In this document: positions 56,550 through 64,000 of the stretch, in pieces | How the letters are laid out: every line of letters starts with the position of its first letter | Numbering within the stretch: position 1 is the stretch's first letter | Assembly: GCA_010094025.1 (NCBI GenBank) | Contig: ML991802.1 | Coordinates: forward strand, 248,001 to 312,000 | DNA from: Viridothelium virens | Lineage: Eukaryota; Ascomycota; Dothideomycetes; Trypetheliales; Trypetheliaceae | DNA length: 64,000 nucleotides | Reading direction: 5' to 3' | Translations under genes and position numbers: made by a program | Notes under the pieces: generated by a model | The model's input: the letters and a program-made list of their open reading frames with translations, nothing else | Databases searched by the model: none | Told to the model about the DNA's origin: nothing

Positions 56550-57781
56550 TCAAGATCGTCTAGTTGAGTTTTTAAGGTCCAGTTTGCAATATTCCGTATC
56601 TATGGCTGACTCATCGAACGTTCCGTTGCCTGAAACAGCCCGTTTGAACCTTCTCGTCGGACCGCATGCTGGAGAAGGCAGAACAGAAACAGCTTGTGTA
56701 GCAATAATTTTATCTCCAAGAGTACTCCCGCCAAACAGGTCCTCCTGGACCATGGGTACGGTTATGATACCAGCTTTTGAAAGGAGTTCATCGCAGCCGA
56801 AGCCTGGCCTTCCACCGTCGTTCTTGGAGCATGGATCTTTGTATTCGCCTTGGGGGAGAGCATCGTATTTCTGCTGCTGAATTTTCTTCTGATTTTTGTT
56901 GGCTCTTGGCATAACGACGGGGCGCCACCAAGCAATTGACTTTGCACCCTTAAGGGCGCTCACAGTATCGTCAGGTTTAAGACCTTCACGTTGAGCCCAT
57001 TGGAAAAATAGCGAAAGGGCATTAGGCTCGCCACAGGAAGCGCCGCTGCGGTGTTGGGTCTTGTCTTTGGTCTCGCACGATGTGATGAACTCCCATAGCT
57101 GCGGAACAGGATCTGGAATGTTAGGTGCTCGACCATACATTAGGTTATTGCCTTTTGCCGACGATGCGATGAACAGGAGTGTCTTAGTCTGGGAGTCTTT
57201 TTTTGGGTTGCGGATGGCAAGTATGACCATGACGGCCGAACGGTGATCACTGTCAGCCGAAGACCATTGCACACCATACTTTGTTGAAACCTAAGAATTC
57301 TTCAGTATTTCAGAGCTTACGAACAAAGGATGAGTGATAAAGACATGTTTTTCGTTTACTTGCGACTGTATCCAGTACGTTTAATGAGTTGTTCACAGTG
57401 GGTTGGCCCTTACCTTTCCAAGATAATCTTGATACTCATTGTACGCCGTTTTCGCAAGGAAGTTCAGCTCGGTGTCTGTTTCGTCTTAGGATTCAGCAGA
57501 GACGAATTGCTATAGTGGATCTAACCGCTGGAGGTAACGGTTCCGGAAGGACCAGGTAACGTCTCGGTGAGGAGATCGTCCTTATACTCTGCAAGCGAGG
57601 TATATAACCACGCGCCTTTTTCTGCAGCCAACTCGTCTTCTTGGATAGCAAGAGGCCCAAGTGAGACGTCTAATGGTCTCGCAGGTCCTGTTGTCGGCGC
57701 GCAAAGAGCTGTATCAAGATACAAATGAAGGACAGCGACGAGGTAGATCACGTAAACTGGAAGAGATAAACGGGAAAGCAT
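56550..57781 (-). CDS. Secreted protein with deaminase-like Cys-Gly-Glu / Pro-Cys motifs
   Basis: Exons 57781-57526, 57484-57414 and 57290-56550 give 355 residues. Residues 1-27 form a signal peptide (YVIYLVAVLHLYLDTALC). After the introns the frame reads ETDTELNFLAKTAYNEYQDYL, then NNLMYGRAPNIPDPVPQLWE and FITSCETKDKTQHR. The motif GASCGEPNAL follows (Cys near 195, Glu near 197). Downstream is KDPCSKNDGGRPGFGCDELL (Cys near 263 and 275). A C-x-E motif followed by two cysteines in a Pro-Cys context is the layout of zinc-dependent nucleoside or nucleic-acid deaminases, including secreted bacterial-type members known in fungi. This assignment is inference. The 41-nt first intron is very short but the phase is exact. 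Confidence 0.68.
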
Positions 57782-58977
57782 TGCTTACGTTGCAGGACCA
57801 GCCTGAGCAAGAATGCAAATGAAGAAGGGGAGAAACGATGGCTAGCCAGAACTGCAAGAAGAGATAGAAGTCTTATAGCATCAGCCGCCATGCGCGTAGA
57901 TTCTAAGAGCCCTGCACCCTTAGGAAAAGCGCCTATGGTGGCCTGGATTACTTTCGAAAGCATAGACATAAGGCAATAAAGCGATAGATACTGTAGTAAG
58001 AGCATCTAGGTTCTGCGTCTCTACCAACACTGCTCAATGCCTATCAGATCGCCCCTTGCAACCTCTAGCTCGGGACAATATATTCGCATCAGTATCATTA
58101 TCATGCCACATACTCGATTTCTGGAGCCCAGCCCTTGAGTCTGTCAAATGAGTATGCCTATTAGTGGACAGTTGTTTATATGCGAGGACACACAAGGTGA
58201 TCTCGCCTCGTGAGCAAGGCGATAGTTTCCCATCAGCTTTTATATGCACATTTGGCGAGGCGCGATGGATCGGTCGATCGCGAGGAGGATTCAAGCGGCA
58301 TGATACGGCTTTTGGAAACCAAGATGTCAAGCCAGCTGCGGCTTGGTCTTAAAGTAGAACTCACCGATCAGCTGCAACTTCAGCCTCGATGCGAGTATCA
58401 GCCTTTTCCACCTCGCAAAAGAACGGCTTGATCTTCGTTCCATCCAACAAGCGTCAGCCCATTGATGACGTGACTTGTGCTGAATACCTATTGGCAGTAG
58501 CATTGGTGGGGATTTCCTTATTTGTACTAGCGTAGGGCATAGATACTCTGTCTCTCGCTCCTCCGAACCTAGCTTCTTACAATTAACTCCACATGCACTT
58601 TCGCTTCATGTTCCAACAGCTTGCCAAGTTCCTCGTGCACTAATGTTGCGAAATTTCCAGGCAATGGGGCGTTCGCCTGACGCGCAGTGACGCCAAAGTG
58701 ATGGAAGCTGTTTTACCTCTTGGCAGGGGTTTCCACTTATTCAGTTCGAGGGCTACGATACCTTGGTAAATTGGGATACTGCCAAAACAAAATTGCACAT
58801 TCAACGTAAGCGTCGGAGCATCCCGGCGATTTGATCTTAGAAAAGTCACAATAATAGCCGCAGCAGGTCCTGTTCTGTCTACAATTTGATAGAGCAGTCT
58901 GAGATTTTCCTCTTTTGCACTACAGTTGTTCGATTTGCGACTATCTACAGACTTGCGGCCATCTGCAGCTCTTCATT
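57782..58977. other. Gene-poor region carrying one copy of a direct repeat
   Basis: No gene is supported. Position 58481-58618 is copy A of the direct repeat listed separately. The last 100 bp before 58978 would be the F-box gene leader. Confidence 0.4.
58481..58618 (+). repeat. Diverged direct repeat, copy A
   Basis: This aligns by eye with 61280-61420 in the same orientation. Shared words include ttggcagtagcat, ggggatttcc, ctccacatgca and tcgcttca. The copies differ by transitions and small gaps. Neither copy codes for a recognisable protein. Probably an old dispersed repeat or segmental duplication. Confidence 0.7.
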
Positions 58978-60324
58978 ATGCTTAGCCTATTGGATCTTGA
59001 TGAGCGGCTTGTCGAGATTATCCTCGAGCTACTTCCTTCCTCCGACCTATCCAGTCTTTGTCTTTCCTGCAAATCCCTTTTACCATTTGCTCGCAGACGT
59101 CTGTTTCGACATATTATACTAAAGCAGCATACAAATGTCCAAGGACGGCTTTACATCGCAGGCATTTTTGACGCACTCGAGGCCCAACCAGGTCTTGCAA
59201 GAAGTGTTGATTCACTAGAACTCAAAGGACCGAAGCCTAATGTTCTTTCCACGACCGGGAACCACGACGCACATGCTGCCGGTCACGCAAATCAAGATTC
59301 CACAGCTGAGCCTTGGCTCATCCAGCCTTCGAACAGCAATTTAGATGCCAAGTACGTATCGCTGATTTCGCGCTTCAAAGGTTTGCGACACTTAGGACTG
59401 GGCATGCACTTTGCTGCTCTTTCTTTGCAGGTCGACAAGAGCTTCGACTCGCTCCACATCGTCGAATTCATAGATGATGATAACGATTTGTACGGAGATT
59501 CGTGGCTGTATGAGCTTAGCTCTGTTGATCCATTGCTCGTTACAAAACTCTTCCACCTCCCGACAATAGAGCAGATGCATATTATATTTCCACCTACTCA
59601 ACTTATGCAACCGGAGCTCGAGAATCTACCATTAGCTCCATCTCTCACCACAATATACCTCAGGGAAACCTTGTTAGATCCTGCCGACCTAGCAAAGATA
59701 CTTTCCAAGACACCTCAGTTGAGACGGCTTTTCTTCAGCTTTTACGAAGACCGGGACAAAGCGCAAGGATACAATCTACAAGAGCACTTGTCAATGGAAA
59801 GGCTATTATATGCCCTACTTCACGTCTCTTCGACCTTGGAGGATCTAGAGCTCAGTCTGAGCTGGGCAGACGGCGAGAATCCTGGCGGAAATCGATGGAA
59901 TGAAAGGCAAAATCGGATATTTTATGGGATTGAGGGTAGGCTGGGCCCTCTGACGGCCTTCGCGTCTCTCACTCGTCTGCGACTGCCTCTGGTGATGCTT
60001 CTTGGCTTCTTTCCATCAAATAATCCCACTCTTACTGACGCCCTTCCTCGAACTCTTCCTCCAAACCTACGCTACCTGTGTCTCTCCAATGATCTCTCAG
60101 AGTGGGTGACTTTCGAATGGAAGGCAGTACTTCTCGATAGCTGCCTCTGCAGCTGGATACCCCACCTACGCTTGTATGTCCCACTGCTAGAACGATTCGA
60201 TCTTGTGGTGTGGACTGGTCGAAACAATTGCGAAGATGCTTTCTGGACTGAGAATGATCCTAATCTTGTTGGCCGGCTTTGTAAGGATGCAGATATTGAA
60301 GGGACGGTTACCTACAAAGAATAA
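58978..60324 (+). CDS. F-box protein (448 aa)
   Basis: Single exon, start at the ATG where the F-box begins. The N-terminal F-box spans about residues 2-45 (LLDLDERLVEIILELLP, SSLCLSCKSLLPFARRRLF). It should bind Skp1 and place the protein in an SCF ubiquitin ligase. The rest has irregular leucine-rich segments (LVTKLFHLPTIEQMHII, LEDLELSLSW, LTRLRLPLVML, NLRYLCLSNDL), which suggest an LRR-like substrate-binding part. Filamentous fungi carry many fast-evolving genes like this; the target is unknown. The gene lies between the two copies of the direct repeat. Confidence 0.8.
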   Translation: MLSLLDLDERLVEIILELLPSSDLSSLCLSCKSLLPFARRRLFRHIILKQHTNVQGRLYIAGIFDALEAQPGLARSVDSLELKGPKPNVLSTTGNHDAHAAGHANQDSTAEPWLIQPSNSNLDAKYVSLISRFKGLRHLGLGMHFAALSLQVDKSFDSLHIVEFIDDDNDLYGDSWLYELSSVDPLLVTKLFHLPTIEQMHIIFPPTQLMQPELENLPLAPSLTTIYLRETLLDPADLAKILSKTPQLRRLFFSFYEDRDKAQGYNLQEHLSMERLLYALLHVSSTLEDLELSLSWADGENPGGNRWNERQNRIFYGIEGRLGPLTAFASLTRLRLPLVMLLGFFPSNNPTLTDALPRTLPPNLRYLCLSNDLSEWVTFEWKAVLLDSCLCSWIPHLRLYVPLLERFDLVVWTGRNNCEDAFWTENDPNLVGRLCKDADIEGTVTYKE

Positions 60325-61909
60325 GATATTGGGAAGGTTATGTTCGAGTTAGGGCCTCGATCTGAACAAGAGGATGATGGCAGAAGATCCATTTTTCACT
60401 TTGCGTCTGGATCTGAGTACGGTTAACGGAGGTCGAATAACGCTATGTGATGAAAGTTCTTGAGCTAGGTGCCAATGAGTGCTAGGCCAAAGGCGAATTC
60501 TAGGATCCTGGTGATTACCATTGGGCTTGGATTATTCACAAGGATGTTCATAAGCATTGAGCATCTTACTACGCTGGGATAGCTTCTGCAAGACTAATTA
60601 TAAATCATTTGTATTTATCCACGAACGATGATGCACTTAAATTTCAAGCACAGTCTAAGCATAGAGATCAGCAGACCGAACAAAGACTGGCGACAAGGTT
60701 GGAAGGGGCAAGATGTTGGAGGACACCCGCATCGTAGATCTGTAGATAAAATGGGTGCAAAGTACAATGCCATCTTCGGTTGAGATTCTGATCAAAATCA
60801 GATCATCAAGAGGCTTTAAAACAGATCCAGTAGACCAATTTAGGCAATGGAAGGCTACTGGTGCAGTTTAGTTTGAACCAACAAGGAGCAGGTCATGCAT
60901 GTCAGCAGCTGGATTGCTAGATGGCACTAAAGCCCAGCAAGGTTGAAGCATGTGGGCATGTGTTGCTTTCGGGCGGCGAGCTGCATGCTGCATCCGACAC
61001 ACCCGATACTCTACCTCCTCCAGTCTATTGCATGGAAAATGGATCATAATCTCACCCTGCACCTCAAATTGACAGTTTGCATAACATGAGCACATTTTTT
61101 CAGCTGATCAATCCGCAGAGAGGCCTCAAACCCTATCTCTTTGGTAACACCAACACCCAGATATTCACATCAACGTACTTGTTGCAAAGCTTGGAGTGCT
61201 TCCGATTCGTCCAGACTATATCATCAATAGAATTCCCCTGTAGATCCACTCGAATACATGGATCCGCCCTGAAGGATGTTGAATATTGGCAGTAGCATTT
61301 GGTGTGTGGTGGGGATTTCCCTATTGGGACTATCCTGCAGCATACATAGTCTTCTGCTGCTCTCCGAGCACTTAGCTTCCTACCATCGACTCCACATGCA
61401 TTTCGCTTCACGTTCCAACAAAGGACAGATTTGAGATATAGTGAAGGGTCTGGCTTCGCCTTTGACACCGTCGTACGTACCCAGGAACGAAAAGTGGATC
61501 TGCGTATTTACCCCTACATGTCGTCACTTTTGCACTGCAGAGAAGGCATGAAAGGTAAAAAAAGGCAAGGAACGGGAAGTAGCATTGAAATGGGAGGGGA
61601 TCATCGGCAAAGTAGCCTGGAACAAACGTCATTGAGCTTGTGCAGAACGGATCGATTTCCGTTCAATCTACGCAATCTAAGGAACATCCTCTGCCTTCTT
61701 CTTAGTCCAGTATAGAAACCCTTGATATAAGAATGCTTGATATTTCTCTCTCCTTAGAGCTCCATCACTTCATCTACTCCCTCATCTGGATTGAGCTGGA
61801 CTCTCTGCATCTTCCACGAGCCTTTTTGCCTTCCTAATTTTGTGTTTCTCACTCCCTTTCAGAGGTTATACATTGCAATTCCAATTAATTCTCTTTCCTA
61901 TCTTCAACT
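60325..61909. other. Gene-poor region carrying the second repeat copy
   Basis: No gene is supported over 1.6 kb. It includes repeat copy B (61280-61420). The last 150 bp are pyrimidine-rich, like a leader for the decayed secreted-protein gene. Confidence 0.4.
61280..61420 (+). repeat. Diverged direct repeat, copy B
   Basis: Partner of 58481-58618, same orientation, about 2.8 kb apart, flanking the F-box gene. No target-site duplication or terminal inverted repeat is visible around either copy. Confidence 0.7.
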
Positions 61910-62599
61910 ATGTACCTCTCACAAGTACTCCTTACTGCCCTTACCCTCGCCACAGCGACCCTCACCACTGCTGCCCCTCACGTTAGCAACACTACCTCCG
62001 GCCCGTCTCTGCAGCGCGTTAGCGACATAATCATAGAACTCGAAAAACAAGGCGCCCTCACCTGGAAGAACCACACGCATGGCCGCACCACCACTATCTT
62101 CCCACACCAGCAGGAAGCCGCCCTCTCCTCCCTCTCCAAGCCAACCAAACGCGATGGCCTCGGCTCATGGGCCGATGTGGGTTAGATCTCCGGGCTGACC
62201 AGCAAAGCCGCATGCTACGGATCCGGGAAGTGGCTCGCCAGCAACGTCGCCAAAACGTACATCTCCTCTACCTGTGACTCGTTCCTCTCCTCCTTCACGG
62301 CCGGACGCCTCATCAACGGCGCCTGGACGGTGTGACAGAACAGCCCGCAAGCGCAGGACCCCGTGGACAGCGGGATGGACATCATCAACTTCAATATGCA
62401 GCCGAAAGGGGATAATCCGCCACCGTTGACGAAGCAGATGTGCCAGCATGCTTTCGATTTTCTGGTCATGAGTCAGTGTCAAAGTGGGCATCATCAGGGG
62501 GATAGTCAGGGCGGCCAGGTCGAGATTGGAGACGATGATGATGGTGCGCAGATGTTTGAGTTAGATCCCAATGATATTAAGTATGGCGTCACCACTTAG
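61910..62599 (+). pseudogene. Decayed gene for a small secreted protein
   Basis: The frame opens with a clear signal peptide (residues 1-20, SQVLLTALTLATATLTTAAP). It keeps coding-like composition over about 690 bp but is interrupted about twice, so it looks broken. Remaining segments are Ser/Thr-rich, contain several cysteines and end in an acidic region with DDDDGAQMFELDPNDI. I do not recognise the family; it is of the type of fungal small secreted proteins or effectors. The good conservation of frame outside the interruptions suggests a young loss. Confidence 0.6.
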
Positions 62600-63615
62600 A
62601 TAGGTGCACTAGGCCTGCTATTGATGGATTCAGATTGATCTTTCAACATGAATTGGGCCCCTCCTGATCTAATTTGGGTAGGGTATCCTTAATTCAGACA
62701 CCACTTAGGTTTCATCACGCTGGCCAAGGCTGCGCTTGTCTTGCCTCACGGCAGCTTAGGTCTTGCTCCGTGTGGCTCAGCATAGCTTAATGACAGCTCA
62801 GGTTGCTGACTCTGCACTCGCGTTATACCCTTACGTAACTCACGCCCTAAAGCAAGAATGGATTTTATGTGAGGTTACTTTTTCCTTGAATGATGGCCGC
62901 TATATGCATATTCAATGTATTGTGGTTACAGCACATGACAAGATAGGGAGAGTTGTGATTGCCAGTTGCTAAGTCAGTAACCACATTGACTCCAAGCTTT
63001 GTCGATGCGAAATATATAAGGATGTGAACCAGGAACCTGGCGACGTACCAGCTATTGGGCGGCGATGAGCTCGGTTCATCATTTCTGGAGAATGTGCTTT
63101 GCCTCTCATTCGAATGTTGTGGTTAAGGAGCCGTACAAGGTTTTGTGAAGGATTAAAATGTTTGCAGGGCCTCTTACAGCAACTGCATGCCTCTACACCG
63201 TGCGTTTTCAGGACGGGAAGTCCATTTCAAGACGTGGCGTCTTCTGGAATTCGTACAATGTCTTAGGAACGGCTATCGCTAAAATTTCGGCTTTGTCTTA
63301 ACCCATTGAAGCTCAGTCAGCCTACGTTACTCTAATGTCCGAGCACCGTCTATAACGTCCGTCTCGAAGCCGTCGGAGCTTATATAGTCTCCGCACCACC
63401 AACCGGAATGCGGAGCAAGGCACACAACAAGTCTTGGCGTGACGCGTCGAACTTTTGCTCACATATTAAAGATTGCAGTATATTCAATCGGCTCGAAGCA
63501 GTCCAGCTTGTTCGTGAAGTTACGTTTTGTTATTTCATTACATCTCTAGTGCACCGCCACCTGTGAGGCATTTCATCACCAAGCTCTGGTCCTTATCTCC
63601 ATTATTTCAATTGCA
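62600..63615. other. Gene-poor region before the RTA1-like gene
   Basis: No gene is supported in this 1-kb region. A short frame at 62763-62972 has no recognisable motif. The right end should hold the promoter of the RTA1-like gene. Confidence 0.4.
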
Positions 63616-64000
63616 ATGGTTTCAAAGGACTGTTCTCATATCACTGGCTACGTTGATCCCAAGTGGCCTAGACCGGATGGAAACGGTTCAGCTTGCATCA
63701 TCATATTTGGGTTTGGACTTCGACTCAATTTATACATTTATATGCTAATAATTTCATAGCTATGTTCCATCGCTCACCCTTGGCATTTTAGGGGTTTTGC
63801 TCTTCGCACTCGCGCTAGGAATGCACCTGCGGCTCCTATTCCGGTACCAGACATGGTACTTTAGTACCATGATAGTCGGCACAGTTATGGAGATCATTGG
63901 ATATATCTTTCGGATCCTAGCCTCGAAGATCAATCCCTATTCAGTGTCTTACTTCGTTGGGCAATACTTTTGCATAGTTGTTGCACCGGTCTTCTACTCC
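63616..64000 (+). CDS. RTA1-like membrane protein, 5' part only
   Basis: Exon 1 is 63616-63710 and exon 2 runs from 63760 off the window edge. The 49-nt intron has a TGCTAATAAT branch region and the join gives IIIFGYVPSLTLG. That is the typical first membrane helix of the RTA1/RTM1 family. The next segments are RLLFRYQTWYF, the second helix with EIIGYIFRILAS, and NPYSVSYFVGQYFCIVVAPVF, all characteristic. The family has seven membrane helices and is linked in yeast to resistance to toxic lipids and sterol-binding drugs (Rsb1, Rta1, Rtm1). About a third of the protein is visible. The ATG was chosen as the only upstream one in frame with the family motif. Confidence 0.88.

Noticed and set aside
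50774-57781. Full secondary-metabolite cluster
   Set aside because: Only a monooxygenase and a regulator are present; there is no polyketide synthase, NRPS, terpene cyclase or prenyltransferase backbone gene in the window (RER2 is a dolichol enzyme).
1-64000. CRISPR arrays, bacterial operons, tRNA or rRNA genes
   Set aside because: No regular spacer-repeat pattern or recognisable RNA gene was seen; the genes are intron-containing and eukaryotic.

Overview
This is a stretch of nuclear DNA from a filamentous ascomycete (Pezizomycotina). The evidence is intron style and gene content. Introns are mostly 41-120 nt, with GT-AG ends and CTAAC/CTGAC-like branch points. The genes include a Zn2Cys6 regulator, an RTA1-type protein, a SidF/SidL-type siderophore acyltransferase, a fungal Blm10 and several fungus-only disordered proteins. 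I cannot fix the class. I rebuilt exon structures by hand from splice signals, reading frame and family motifs; none was checked against transcripts or databases.

Layout. Positions 1-8,400 hold a large fungal-specific protein on the minus strand, a small MITE-like element, ribosomal protein eL8, an ornithine cyclodeaminase-family protein and the GINS subunit Psf3. Positions 8,400-16,500 hold the proteasome activator Blm10 and the complex III hinge protein Qcr6. Positions 17,000-28,200 hold a single-pass membrane protein, Mn-superoxide dismutase, a Hul5/UBE3C-type HECT ligase, a WBP2-like GRAM protein and a peroxisomal 3-ketoacyl-CoA thiolase. Positions 28,400-42,800 hold a large disordered protein, the spliceosome-disassembly factor Ntr1/TFIP11, an FLVCR-like transporter, the hydroxyornithine acyltransferase, a cis-prenyltransferase and a protein with three Cys-Pro motifs.

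Positions 43,400-50,200 hold a small multi-exon gene of unknown function, a disordered protein and a DUF1992/DNAJC28-like protein. From about 50,400 the region changes to accessory character: gene density falls and intergenic gaps grow. It holds an FAD monooxygenase divergent from a Zn2Cys6 factor, a secreted protein with deaminase-like motifs, an F-box protein, a decayed secreted-protein gene, a diverged direct repeat, and the 5' part of an RTA1-like gene cut by the window edge.

How genes relate. Most housekeeping genes are unrelated neighbours. Three associations deserve attention. The monooxygenase/Zn2Cys6 pair shares a promoter with a CGG-CCG palindrome. The FLVCR-like transporter and siderophore acyltransferase lie in tandem. 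A third pattern cuts across genes: at least nine GC-rich islands all switch from C-rich to G-rich along the + strand, whichever strand the gene is on.
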